Assembly: GCF_900090285.1 (NCBI RefSeq)
Contig: NZ_LT607754.1
Coordinates: 5,916,001 to 5,980,000, forward strand
DNA from: Micromonospora inositola
GTDB taxonomy: Bacteria > Actinomycetota > Actinomycetes > Mycobacteriales > Micromonosporaceae
Length of the DNA: 64,000 nt
Direction: 5' to 3'
The translations under genes were made by a program, and so were the position numbers. Below, piece by piece: positions 11,969 to 21,367 of the stretch. The stretch's first letter is position 1. Every line of letters starts with the position of its first letter. The notes under the pieces are model-generated. The model was not told where the DNA came from and searched no databases. It saw only the letters and a program-made list of their open reading frames with translations.

Positions 11969-12966
11969 GGCGCTACTCCGAAGACTGAGAGGCCGGCGGT
12001 CTCGGGGAGGCCGAACATGAGGTTGGCGTTCTGCAGGGCCTGGCCGGCGGCGCCCTTGCCCAGGTTGTCGATGGCGCTGACCACGATCACCCGGCCGGAG
12101 TCCACGTCGACGGTGGCCTGCAGGTGGCAGGAGTTGGAGCCGGCCGTGGCCGCGGTGCGCGGCCAGGCGCTCTCGGGCAGCACGTGCACGAAGGGGGTGT
12201 CCGCGTACGCCGCGGTGAGCACCGCGCGCGGGTCGGTGTCGCCGGTGGGCACGGCGGTGACGGTGGCGAGGATGCCGCGCGGCATGGGGGCGAGCACCGG
12301 GGTGAAGGTGAGGCTGGTCGCGCCGGTGGCCTGCTTGATCTCCGGGACGTGCTGGTGGGCGCCGACCTTGTAGGGCGACAGGTCGCCCATCACCTCACTG
12401 CCGAGCAGGTGGGCCTTGGCGGCCCGGCCGGCGCCGGAGGTGCCGGAGGCGGCGACCACGACCACGTCGGCGGGCGACACCGCGCCAGCCGCGATCAGCG
12501 GGGCCAGGGCGAGCGTGGTGGCCACCGCGTAGCAGCCGGTGTTGGCCACCCGGGTCGCGGCGGCGATCGCGGACCGCTGGTCGGGCAGCTCGGGCAGGCC
12601 GTAGGTCCAGGCGCCGGCGTGGGCGCCGCCGTAGTAGCGGGTCCAGCCGGCGGCGTCGCGCAGCCGGTGGTCGGCGCCGAGGTCGACCACCTTGACCGTC
12701 TCGGGCAGGGCGGCGGCCAGGGCGGCCGACTCGCCGTGCGGCAGGGCCAGGAAGACCAGGTCCGCGTCGGCCAGGGCGGTCGGGTCGGTCGCCCCGAGCA
12801 CCAGGTCGAGGCCCGCGAGGTGCGGGTGTACGGCGGTGGCGGGCTGGCCGGCCTGGCTGTGCGCGGTGGCCGCGACCAGGTCGAACTCCGGGTGCCCGGC
12901 GACCAGGCGCAGCACTTCGCCGCCGGCGTACCCGCTGGCCCCGGCGACCGCAACCCGGATACCCAT
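11965..12966 (-). CDS. argC: N-acetyl-gamma-glutamyl-phosphate reductase
   Basis: NADPH-dependent reduction of acetylglutamyl phosphate. The 333-residue protein has the GASGYAGGEVLRL Rossmann loop at residues 9-21, the GCYAVATTLAL catalytic-cysteine segment and the C-terminal DNLGKGAAGQALQN motif. The ATG at 12966 is preceded by a near-ideal GGAGGTGAG ribosome site, which rules out an in-frame start 24 nt upstream. It is the first gene of argCJBDFRGH. Confidence 0.97.
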   Translation of the reverse strand: MGIRVAVAGASGYAGGEVLRLVAGHPEFDLVAATAHSQAGQPATAVHPHLAGLDLVLGATDPTALADADLVFLALPHGESAALAAALPETVKVVDLGADHRLRDAAGWTRYYGGAHAGAWTYGLPELPDQRSAIAAATRVANTGCYAVATTLALAPLIAAGAVSPADVVVVAASGTSGAGRAAKAHLLGSEVMGDLSPYKVGAHQHVPEIKQATGATSLTFTPVLAPMPRGILATVTAVPTGDTDPRAVLTAAYADTPFVHVLPESAWPRTAATAGSNSCHLQATVDVDSGRVIVVSAIDNLGKGAAGQALQNANLMFGLPETAGLSVFGVAP

Positions 12967-12976
12967 ACTCACCTCC

Positions 12977-13046
12977 GCATGACTATGCAACGTAGGCTAG
13001 CAGGGCCGAGATCCCGGTGCAAGTTCATGCCGTCCGCTGCATGAAA
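12977..13046 (-). promoter_or_regulatory. arg operon promoter and candidate ArgR boxes
   Basis: On the minus strand a -35 TTGCAC (13017-13022) and a -10 TAGCCT (12994-12999) are spaced 17 bp, so the transcript starts about 20 bp before argC. The palindrome GCAT-N4-ATGC (12977-12988), read on the minus strand as TTGCATAGTCATGC, covers the start region. A second inverted repeat TTCATGC-N8-GCATGAA (13024-13045) lies just upstream of the -35. Both resemble actinobacterial ARG half-sites. ArgR binding is inferred from position and composition. Confidence 0.6.
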
Positions 13047-13216
13047 ATAGAGAGACCGCCGACGCTCGCAGTCGGCCAGCGCCGGCGGCTCGCGGAACGC
13101 CCGCAGAAGCACGTGGAGCGACCTAAACTGACAAAAGGTTCAGGAAGGGCGCCACCTGGGCATCCTGCGGGCGGTCCGAGGCACCCCTGACCCACGTTGT
13201 CGAGCCTGGGAGCGCT

Positions 13217-14422
13217 ATGTCGTCTCCGCCCACCGCGAACCGGAGCGCATCCGACCCGGGATCCTTGATCAAGGTGGTGGCGTCGAGTCTGATCGGCACC
13301 ACGATCGAGTGGTACGACTTCTTCCTCTACGGCTCGGCCGCCGCGCTGCTGTTCAACAAGCTGTTCTTCCCCGGTTTCGACCCGCTGGTCGGCACCCTGC
13401 TCGCCTTCGCCACCTACGCCGTCGGATTCGCGGCACGCCCGCTCGGCGGGCTGGTGTTCGGCCACTTCGGCGACAAGGTCGGACGCAAGAAGATGCTCGT
13501 GCTCAGCCTCCTGATCATGGGAACCGGGACCTTTGCGATCGGCCTCCTGCCCACCTACTCGGCGGTGGGCATCACGGCGCCGATACTGCTCGTGATCTTC
13601 CGCCTGTTGCAAGGGTTCGCCGTCGGCGGAGAGTGGGGCGGCGCGATCCTCATCGTCGCCGAACACGGCGGTGCCAAGCGGCGTGGCTTCTGGTCGAGCT
13701 GGCCGCAGGCGGGAGTGCCCGCCGGCAACCTGCTGGCGGTGGGCGTGCTCTTCCTCTTCGCCGCCACCCTGGACGACGCGGCGTTCGAGGCCTGGGGTTG
13801 GCGCGTGCCGTTCCTGCTGAGCGCCGTGCTCGTCCTCGCGGAGAACGTCTCGTACTACCTCTTCACCGTCTTCGTGCTGACGTACGTGACCAGAGAGGTG
13901 GGATTGACACGAGACACCGCGCTGAACGCCGTCCTCATCGCGTCGGCCGTCCAACTCGTCGCGATCCCGCTGCTGGGCGCGCTGTCCGACCGTATCGGCC
14001 GGCGGCCGCTCTATCTGGCCGGCGCGATCGGCGTCGGCCTCTGGGGGTTCGCGTTCTTCGCGCTGATCGACACCAGGTCGTTCGTCGCGATCGCCCTCGC
14101 CGTCACCGCCGGCCTTGTCCTGCACGCCATGATGTACGGGCCCCAGGCCGCCTACTTCGCCGAGCTGTTCGGGACCACCGTGCGCTACAGCGGTGCCTCG
14201 ATCGGTTACCAGCTCGCGTCCGTCTTCGCGGGCAGCCTGGCCCCGATCATCGCCGTCGCGCTCCTCGCCCGTTACGGCTCGTCGACGCCGATCTCGATCT
14301 ACCTTGCCGGCTCGGCGGTCATCACGATCATCGCGGTCCTGCTGTCTCGCGAGACCAGACAGCGCGAACTGTCCGCAGACGTCGGCGTCGACCGCGACGG
14401 TGTGCGCGGCACCGGAACCTGA
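13217..14422 (+). CDS. MHS-family MFS transporter, apparently lacking the central loop
   Basis: A metabolite:H+ symporter of the ShiA/ProP-like branch. GTTIEWYDFFLYG (residues 27-39), the GHFGDKVGRKK loop and GALSDRIGRRP are typical. It has 401 residues, whereas relatives are usually about 430-450. The sequence passes straight from the end of TM6 (PFLLSAVLVL) to AENVSYYLFTVFVL of TM7 near residue 208, without the usual cytoplasmic loop of some 40 residues. The frame is intact. The substrate is unknown. A GGGAG site precedes the ATG. It is isolated between argC and pheT, both on the other strand. Confidence 0.85.
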   Translation: MSSPPTANRSASDPGSLIKVVASSLIGTTIEWYDFFLYGSAAALLFNKLFFPGFDPLVGTLLAFATYAVGFAARPLGGLVFGHFGDKVGRKKMLVLSLLIMGTGTFAIGLLPTYSAVGITAPILLVIFRLLQGFAVGGEWGGAILIVAEHGGAKRRGFWSSWPQAGVPAGNLLAVGVLFLFAATLDDAAFEAWGWRVPFLLSAVLVLAENVSYYLFTVFVLTYVTREVGLTRDTALNAVLIASAVQLVAIPLLGALSDRIGRRPLYLAGAIGVGLWGFAFFALIDTRSFVAIALAVTAGLVLHAMMYGPQAAYFAELFGTTVRYSGASIGYQLASVFAGSLAPIIAVALLARYGSSTPISIYLAGSAVITIIAVLLSRETRQRELSADVGVDRDGVRGTGT

Positions 14423-14423
14423 T

Positions 14424-14458
14424 GGGAGGGCCTGCGCAGGTAGTGCGCAGACCCTCCC
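14424..14458. terminator. Bidirectional intrinsic terminator between MHS transporter and pheT
   Basis: Two stacked stems, 14424-14430 with 14452-14458 and 14432-14438 with 14444-14450, separated by a single mismatch, close a 5-nt loop. The hairpin lies between convergent stops at 14422 and 14466. Confidence 0.8.
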
Positions 14459-14465
14459 CGACCGG

Positions 14466-17045
14466 TCAGGCGCCGCGGAGGACCGCGCCGAACCGGGAGG
14501 CTGCCTCGGCAACCGCCGCGTCGCGGGCGGCCACCGCCTCCTCGACGGTGAGCGTCCGGTCCGGGGCCCGGAACGTCAGCTTGTACGCCAGCGACTTGCG
14601 GCCGGCGCCGAGCTGTTCGGAGGCGTACACGTCGAAGAGCCGGACGTCCTCCAGGAGCTCGCCGGCCCCCTCGGTGAGCGCGCGCTGCACCTCGGCGGCC
14701 GGGACCGACTCGTCCACCACCAGCGCCACGTCGATCAGCGCGGGCGGGAAGGTGGAGATCGCCGGCCCGGTGACCAACGGCGCGGCGGGCAGCGCGTCCA
14801 GGTCCAGCTCCATGGCACTGGTCCGGCGCGGCAGCTCCAGCGCGGCCACCACCGCCGGGTGCAGCTCGCCCGCGTGCCCGACCACCGTGCCGTCGACCAG
14901 CAGCTCGGCACAGCGGCCGGGGTGCCAGGGGGCGTACTCGGCGGCCCGGACGGTGATCCGGTCGGCCGGGATGTCGGCGGCGGCGAGCACGGCGCGGCCG
15001 GCCTCCACCGCGTCCGCCCAGCCGGCCGCGCGACCGGCGCCCCACCAGCCGGCCGGCTCGAGGTCGCCGGCGAGCACCACGGCGACGTGCCGCGGCTGGT
15101 CCGGCACCACCGCGTCGGCGGCGGCGAACTCGGCGTCGGTCGGCCGACGGTCCACGCCCATGGCGGGCGGGGTGCCGGCGCCCGGACGCGGGTGGAACAC
15201 CGCGCCGATCTCGTAGAGTGCGACGTCCCGCATGCCGCGACCCACGTTCCGCTTGAGGATGCCGAGCAGCGGACCGAGCAGCGTGGTGCGCAGCAGCGGC
15301 TCCTCCTCCGACAGCGGGTTCGCCACCCGGACCGCCTGCCGACGGGGATCGTCGGCGGGCAGGCCGAGCAGGTCGGGCAGCTCGGCGGAGACGAACGGGT
15401 GGGCCAGCACCTCGACGTACCCGCGCTCGGCGAGCGACCGGGCCACCGCCCGGCGCCGCCGCTGCTGCCAACTCAGCCCGCGGCCGGCGGGCGCGGTCGG
15501 CAGCACCGACGGCACCCGGTCGTACCCGTCGAGACGGACCACCTCCTCGACCAGGTCGGCCGGGTCGGTGAGGTCGGGCCGCCAGGTCGGCGGGGTCACA
15601 GTGAGCACGTCGCCGTTCCCCGCGGCCACCCCGACTTCGCCCGGGTCCTCGGCCAGCCGGTCGGTGGCCCGGACGACCGTGCAGCCGACCTGCTCCAGCA
15701 GGGCAACCACCCGCTCCGGGGAGTACGCCACCCCGACCCGCCGGGACGGCAGGTCCGCCGGGATGGTCACCGGACGCATCGGCCGGACGTGGTTGATGTC
15801 GAGGATCTCCTCGCCGACCATGCCGCCGCCGTGCTCAGTGAGCAGCCGTACCGCCCGCTCCAGGGCGACCAGCGCCATGGCCGGGTCGACGCCCCGCTCC
15901 CAGCGCTTCGCCGCCTCGCTGAACAGCTTGTGCCGGCGGGCGGTCCGGCCGACCATCGCCGGGTCCCAGTGCGCGGCCTCGAAGAGCACATTGGTCGTGG
16001 AGGCGATCACCTCGCTGGTCTCGCCGCCCATCACCGCGGCGAGCGAGATCGGGACGCCGGCGCCCTCGCCCGCGAGGGGGCTGGGCAGCCCAGCGTCGCA
16101 GATCACCATGTCCTCGGGGGCGAGGGTGCGGCTGACGCCGTCGAGCGTGGTCAGCTTCTCCCCCGGCTCGGCGCGGCGGACCACCAGCGGACCGGTGATC
16201 CGGTCGGCGTCGAACGCGTGCATCGGCTGGCCGAGTTCGACCATCAGGTAGTTGGTGATGTCGACCGGCAGCGAGATGCTGCGGATGCCGGCGACGGTGA
16301 GCCGCTGGGACATCCAGCCCGGCGTGTCCGCGGTCGGGTCGATCCCGCGGACCATCCGGGCGGCGAACCGGTCGCAGCCAACCGGGTCCCGCACCTCGAC
16401 CGGGTACGCCGGACGCTCGCTGGCACCGGGCGCGGGGGCGAGGGCCGGGTCGCGGAACGGCACGCCGAGAGCGTGCGATAGCTCCCGGGCGATGCCGCGC
16501 ACGCTCAGCGCGTACCCGCGGTCCGGGGTGATCTCCATCTCGACCACGGTGTCGTCGAGGCCGACCACCGGGCGGGCGTCGTCGCCGGGCTTGGCCGGGG
16601 TGTCCTCGGGCAGCACGATGATGCCCGAGTGGTCGTCGCCCAGGCCCAACTCCTTGGCCGAGCAGATCATGCCGTTGGAGTTGCGCCCGTACGTCTTGCG
16701 CGCGCCGATGACGAAGTTCCCGGGCAGCACGCCGCCGGGGAGGATCACCACCACCTTGTCGCCCGGGGCGAAGTTCGTCGCCCCGCAGACGATCTCCTGC
16801 GGCTCGCCGGTGCCGTTGGCGTCACCGACGTCGACCAGGCAGAACCGGATCGGCTTCTTGAAGCCGGTCAGCTCCTCGATCTCGCGTACCTCACCGACCA
16901 CCAGCGGCCCGGTGACCGTCTCCCGCAGGTCGACGATGGACTCGACCTCGATGCCGAGGTCGACCAGCGCCTGCTCCAGGTCGCCGGTGGGCAGGTCGGC
17001 GGGGAGGTCGACGTACTCCCGCAGCCAACTGACAGAAACTCGCAT
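14466..17045 (-). CDS. pheT: Phenylalanine--tRNA ligase beta subunit
   Basis: The 859-residue beta subunit of the (alpha-beta)2 synthetase. Domains read in order: N-terminal MRVSVSWLREYVDLP, an OB-fold tRNA-binding region (about 40-160, with FCLVDVG and EIVCGATNF), the B5 domain, the B3/B4 editing domain, a catalytic-like core, and the C-terminal anticodon-binding FDX-ACB domain ending LTFRAPDRTLTVEEA. It follows pheS by 39 bp in the same operon. Confidence 0.97.
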   Translation of the reverse strand: MRVSVSWLREYVDLPADLPTGDLEQALVDLGIEVESIVDLRETVTGPLVVGEVREIEELTGFKKPIRFCLVDVGDANGTGEPQEIVCGATNFAPGDKVVVILPGGVLPGNFVIGARKTYGRNSNGMICSAKELGLGDDHSGIIVLPEDTPAKPGDDARPVVGLDDTVVEMEITPDRGYALSVRGIARELSHALGVPFRDPALAPAPGASERPAYPVEVRDPVGCDRFAARMVRGIDPTADTPGWMSQRLTVAGIRSISLPVDITNYLMVELGQPMHAFDADRITGPLVVRRAEPGEKLTTLDGVSRTLAPEDMVICDAGLPSPLAGEGAGVPISLAAVMGGETSEVIASTTNVLFEAAHWDPAMVGRTARRHKLFSEAAKRWERGVDPAMALVALERAVRLLTEHGGGMVGEEILDINHVRPMRPVTIPADLPSRRVGVAYSPERVVALLEQVGCTVVRATDRLAEDPGEVGVAAGNGDVLTVTPPTWRPDLTDPADLVEEVVRLDGYDRVPSVLPTAPAGRGLSWQQRRRRAVARSLAERGYVEVLAHPFVSAELPDLLGLPADDPRRQAVRVANPLSEEEPLLRTTLLGPLLGILKRNVGRGMRDVALYEIGAVFHPRPGAGTPPAMGVDRRPTDAEFAAADAVVPDQPRHVAVVLAGDLEPAGWWGAGRAAGWADAVEAGRAVLAAADIPADRITVRAAEYAPWHPGRCAELLVDGTVVGHAGELHPAVVAALELPRRTSAMELDLDALPAAPLVTGPAISTFPPALIDVALVVDESVPAAEVQRALTEGAGELLEDVRLFDVYASEQLGAGRKSLAYKLTFRAPDRTLTVEEAVAARDAAVAEAASRFGAVLRGA

Positions 17046-17084
17046 GACTCAGACCACCGTCTCCGTTGTCCGTACCCGCATCGC

Positions 17085-18209
<1,125 letters not shown>

Positions 18210-18242
18210 CTAGGCGAGTCTACGGACGCGCGGCTGTGCCGC

Positions 18243-18307
18243 AGCCCGCCGGTGGGAGTTACGCAGGAGGAAGGGTCAGGCCCGCCGCCCGCCGACACCG
18301 GCGGGCT
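18243..18307 (-). promoter_or_regulatory. pheS leader with mutually exclusive hairpins
   Basis: In the minus-strand transcript, segment A (18296-18307) can pair over 8 bp with adjacent segment B (18287-18294), or over 12 perfect bp with distal segment C (18243-18254). The two pairings exclude each other, the layout of a transcription or translation attenuator. I found no Phe-rich leader peptide and no T-box signature, so the signal sensed is unknown. Confidence 0.4.
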
Positions 18308-18381
18308 GGCTAAACGAACGCCGTGGCGCGTTCACCATGCGGACGACTCCCCTGCTGTGTTGCCGCGCGACCGGGTGACGG

Positions 18382-19221
18382 TCAGCGCAGCGCTCTGGCT
18401 GAAGCGTACAGGCAGACGGCGGCGGCCGCAGCCAGGTTCAGGCTCTCGGCGCGCCCGTGCAGCGGCACCCGGACCCGGGCGTCGGCGGCGGCGGTCAGCT
18501 CCTCGGGCAGCCCGTGCGCCTCGGAGCCGAACAGCCAGGCGGTGGGGGCGGCGAGCCGCCCGTAGTCGATGAGGTCGTCCAGGTCGCTGTCGCCGTACCC
18601 GGTGGTGGCGAAAATCGAGAGCCCGGCGGTGCGTAGCGCTTCGACCGCCGCGAGCGGGTCGGGGGCGCGGACCACGTCGACGTGGAAGAGGCTGCCGGCC
18701 GAGGACCGCACACACTTGCCGTTGTACGGGTCGACGGCGTCGCCGGCGAAGACCACCGCCCCGGCGCCGGCCGCGTCGGCGGTGCGGAGCACGGTGCCAG
18801 CGTTGCCCGGGTCGCGGATCTCGGCAAGCACCGCGACCAGGCGCGGGCTCCGGGACAGGGCGGTGTCCAGGGGGACATCGAGGTGCCGGCAGACGGCGAC
18901 CAGGCCCTGCGGGGCGACGGTCTCGGCGAGCGCGGCCAGCCCCTCCTCGGTCACCTCGGAGACCGGCACGTCGGCGCGGGCGGCCTGGGCCGCCAGGTCG
19001 GCGTACCGGTCGAGGGCAGCCGGCGTACCGAACAGCTCGGTGACCGTCCCGGCGCGGGCCAGGGCCTCGCGGACCGCCTGCGGGCCCTCGGCCAGGAACC
19101 GGCCGGTGGCCTCGCGGTCCCGGCGGCGCTGGAGCCGGCGGGCGGCGACCACCCTGGGGGTACGCGGGGTGAACGGGCCGGAGACAGCGTCGAGGCGCCT
19201 CCCGCGCGATGGTGACTGCAT
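18382..19221 (-). CDS. TrmH/SpoU-family RNA 2'-O-methyltransferase
   Basis: A 279-residue SPOUT methyltransferase that probably methylates 23S rRNA or tRNA ribose. The N-terminal substrate-binding domain includes FLAEGPQAVREAL. The three SPOUT motifs are visible: EIRDPGNAGTVLRTADAAG, WLFGSEAHGLP and the C-terminal PLHGRAESLNLAAAAAV, which form the trefoil knot. The gene lies between rplT and pheS in a ribosome/translation operon, the usual actinobacterial position. The exact target nucleotide cannot be told from sequence. Confidence 0.9.
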   Translation of the reverse strand: MQSPSRGRRLDAVSGPFTPRTPRVVAARRLQRRRDREATGRFLAEGPQAVREALARAGTVTELFGTPAALDRYADLAAQAARADVPVSEVTEEGLAALAETVAPQGLVAVCRHLDVPLDTALSRSPRLVAVLAEIRDPGNAGTVLRTADAAGAGAVVFAGDAVDPYNGKCVRSSAGSLFHVDVVRAPDPLAAVEALRTAGLSIFATTGYGDSDLDDLIDYGRLAAPTAWLFGSEAHGLPEELTAAADARVRVPLHGRAESLNLAAAAAVCLYASARALR

Positions 19222-19250
19222 GGGAGACGCCTCGATCTGCTGCGGGTGGA

Positions 19251-19643
19251 TCAGGCGGCCTGGGCCGCGGCGCCACCGGTGCCCTCGGCCGCCACGGCGG
19301 CGCGGGCCAGCTCGACGATCGCGGCGAACGCCGCGGCGTCGTTGACGGCCAGGTCGGCCAGGATCTTGCGGTCGACCTCGATGCCGGCCAGGCGCAGGCC
19401 CTGGATCAGCCGGTTGTAGGTCATGCCGTTGGCCCGGGCGCCAGCGTTGATCCGCTGGATCCAGAGCTGCCGGAAGTCGCCCTTGCGGTCACGACGGTCC
19501 CGGTAGGCGTACTGCATCGAGTGCAGCACCTGCTCCTTGGCCTTGCGGTACAGGCGGGAGCGCTGACCGCGGTAACCGCTCGCGGTCTCCAGCAGGGTAC
19601 GACGCTTCTTCTGGGCGTTCACAGCCCGCTTGACGCGTGCCAT
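19251..19643 (-). CDS. rplT: 50S ribosomal protein L20
   Basis: A 130-residue ribosomal protein binding 23S rRNA early in assembly. The basic N-terminus [19 protein letters not shown], then [17 protein letters not shown] and the [12 protein letters not shown] segment are canonical. An Ala-rich tail after about residue 118 is an actinobacterial extension. L20 represses its own operon in some bacteria, and the infC leader here is structured, but no L20 site was identified. Confidence 0.98.
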   Translation of the reverse strand: MARVKRAVNAQKKRRTLLETASGYRGQRSRLYRKAKEQVLHSMQYAYRDRRDRKGDFRQLWIQRINAGARANGMTYNRLIQGLRLAGIEVDRKILADLAVNDAAAFAAIVELARAAVAAEGTGGAAAQAA

Positions 19644-19675
19644 CTCAACTCCTTCTTCGGCTCAGGTGGCGCGCG

Positions 19676-19870
19676 TCAGCGGCCGAGCAGCTTCTTGATG
19701 CGCTTGACGTCGGCCTTGGCCAGCTCGACCGTGCCGGTCAGCCGCCGGGTGTGGGTGGAGGACTTCTTCTCCAGCTTGTGGCGGAGGCCGGCCTGCTGGG
19801 CAACGATCTTGCCCCTGCCGGTCACCTTGACCCGCTTGCCCGTACCCGTGTGGCTCTTCATCTTCGGCAT
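19676..19870 (-). CDS. rpmI: 50S ribosomal protein L35
   Basis: A 64-residue basic protein. MPKMKSHTGTGKRVKVTGRG at the N-terminus and the C-terminal KRIKKLLG are invariant family features. It sits between infC and rplT, the conserved order across bacteria. Confidence 0.98.
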   Translation of the reverse strand: MPKMKSHTGTGKRVKVTGRGKIVAQQAGLRHKLEKKSSTHTRRLTGTVELAKADVKRIKKLLGR

Positions 19871-19889
19871 GTGGAACGTCTTCTCCCTG

Positions 19890-20558
19890 TTACTGGCCGC
19901 TGGTGTCAGCGGTCGGGCCGGTCTCGCCGGCTGCTGCGGTCTCGCCGGCCTCCGGGGTCTCGCCGGCCTCTGGAGCACCGGCCTCCTCCGCGGCCCGTTC
20001 CCGAGGTCCACCGCGGGACGCCGTGGCGGCGACCGCGGAGGCCTTCACGGCCCGGTGCGGGGCGAGAACCATGATCATGTTTCGACCGTCCTGCTTCGGA
20101 GCGGCCTCGACGTATCCCAGGTCCGTGATCTCCGACTCGAGCCGGCGCAGGAGCCGGTAACCCAGCTCCGGGCGGCTCTGCTCGCGACCGCGGAACATGA
20201 TCGTCACCTTGACCTTGTCGCCGGCCTTGAGGAACCGCACCACGTGACCCTTCTTGGTCTCGTAGTCGTGCGGGTCGATCTTCGGCCGGAGCTTCATCTC
20301 CTTGATGACGGTCTGCTGCTGGTTACGCCGCGCTTCGCGCGCCTTCAGTGCGCTCTCGTACTTGAACTTGCCGAAGTCCATGAGCTTGCACACCGGCGGG
20401 CGCGCCATCGGCGCAACCTCGACCAGGTCCAGGTCGACGTCCGCGGCCAGCTGCAGGGCGCGCTCCAGCGGGACGATGCCCACCTGCTCACCCTCAGGGC
20501 CGACCAGTCGGACCTCACGTGCCCGGATCTGTTCGTTCACGCGTGGTTCGACGCTGAT
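19890..20558 (-). CDS. infC: Translation initiation factor IF-3, predicted ATC start
   Basis: IF-3 binds the 30S subunit and checks start-codon choice. The N-terminal domain ([18 protein letters not shown], then [15 protein letters not shown]) and the C-terminal domain ([33 protein letters not shown], shown here in outline) are complete. A disordered Glu/Ala/Gly-rich tail follows from about residue 180. A GTG at 20540 has no ribosome site. Six codons upstream, in frame, an ATC at 20558 lies 4 nt after GAGGAGG (20563-20569). IF-3 genes typically use such rare starts for autoregulation, so I place the start at 20558. Confidence 0.93.
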   Translation of the reverse strand: MSVEPRVNEQIRAREVRLVGPEGEQVGIVPLERALQLAADVDLDLVEVAPMARPPVCKLMDFGKFKYESALKAREARRNQQQTVIKEMKLRPKIDPHDYETKKGHVVRFLKAGDKVKVTIMFRGREQSRPELGYRLLRRLESEITDLGYVEAAPKQDGRNMIMVLAPHRAVKASAVAATASRGGPRERAAEEAGAPEAGETPEAGETAAAGETGPTADTSGQ

Positions 20559-20832
20559 GGGGCCTCCTCGAGTCGAGTCTCCTGCGGTGCCGACTCCGCG
20601 GGCTCCCGGACGGGAGCCGACCCGGAAAGCAGAAGGCCCCGGCGCATGCCAGGGCCCGCTCGACCGGTCGGCACGATCACAGGATCGCGCATCCGGGACC
20701 GGGATGTCCCCGGAACCGGTGACCGGACCCGGCCACCGTCAGGGGCAACTCGGGTGGGAGCAGGCGCTCCGCTTCACGACCGCCCGCACGTCGGAACGGG
20801 GGCAGTCTGGTCGACTTGGCAAGACTACACCC
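20559..20832 (-). promoter_or_regulatory. infC operon leader
   Basis: The interval 20559-20896 holds no gene. A -10-like TAGTCT on the minus strand near 20823-20828 would give a leader of about 260 nt. It is densely structured: a GGCTCCC/GGGAGCC hairpin (20601-20618), a terminator-like hairpin (20635-20656) and further short stems upstream. The layout suggests premature termination control of infC-rpmI-rplT. No -35 hexamer is convincing, so the start site is uncertain. Confidence 0.45.
20626..20656 (-). terminator. Candidate attenuator terminator in the infC leader
   Basis: On the minus strand GGCCC-t-GGC-atgc-GCC-g-GGGCC (20635-20656) forms a stem with one wobble. It is followed by UUCUGCUUU (20626-20634), the only U-rich stretch in the leader. 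It lies about 70 nt before the infC start, so if functional it would be conditional. Confidence 0.5.
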
Positions 20833-20896
20833 TCGCCCCAGCCATCCCCAACTCGCCCCGCCCGTCCGCTTGCGCCCCGGCCTGCGGATTTCCGGC

Positions 20897-21367
20897 TCAG
20901 CGGGCGGCGGGGTCGCCGGCGAGGGCGGTCAGGTGCGCCTGGTGGAGACGGCGCAGGGCGCGCACGCCCTCGACCGCCAGCTCCTTGTCGGCCGCCTGCA
21001 GGGCGACCATCGGCAGCAGGTCGTCGTCGTGCAGCTCCAGGCTGGCCCACGGGGCGCCCCGGTCGAAGCGGACCCCGCGGACGACCTCCCAGGGCAGCTC
21101 GTACGAGCCGATCACGTTGCGGACCCGGACGCCCCTGGCGTCGGCCACCACCCGGGGCCGGGTGAAGAGCAGGATGCCGAGCGCGCCGAAGACGCCCAGC
21201 CCGATCATGGCCAGTTGGTCGCCGCGCTGGAAGGTGCCGTAGCCGTCACCGGTCCGGCCGGTCAGCGAGGTCGCCACCAGGCTGAAGACCACCAGAAGGG
21301 TCGCCGCCGAGGCCCAGCAGACCAGCCGGATCCGCCGCGGCCGCAGGGTCACCAGGGAATCGCTCAC
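20897..21367 (-). CDS. PH-domain membrane protein (CFP-6-like)
   Basis: A 156-residue protein with two membrane segments (about residues 13-35 and 53-72) and then a small bacterial PH-like domain (VVADARGVRVRNVIG, then YELPWEVVRGVRFDRG). This layout matches the actinobacterial low-molecular-weight antigen/CFP-6 family, of unknown function. The GTG at 21367 overlaps the stop of the DMT transporter (GTGA). The DMT-PH pair lies downstream of hisG. Confidence 0.75.
   Translation of the reverse strand: MSDSLVTLRPRRIRLVCWASAATLLVVFSLVATSLTGRTGDGYGTFQRGDQLAMIGLGVFGALGILLFTRPRVVADARGVRVRNVIGSYELPWEVVRGVRFDRGAPWASLELHDDDLLPMVALQAADKELAVEGVRALRRLHQAHLTALAGDPAAR

Noticed and set aside
18305..18340. Phe leader peptide for pheST (ATG near 18338 on the minus strand)
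   Set aside because: The 19-codon frame has a single Phe and no run of Phe codons, so classical peptide-based attenuation is not supported.
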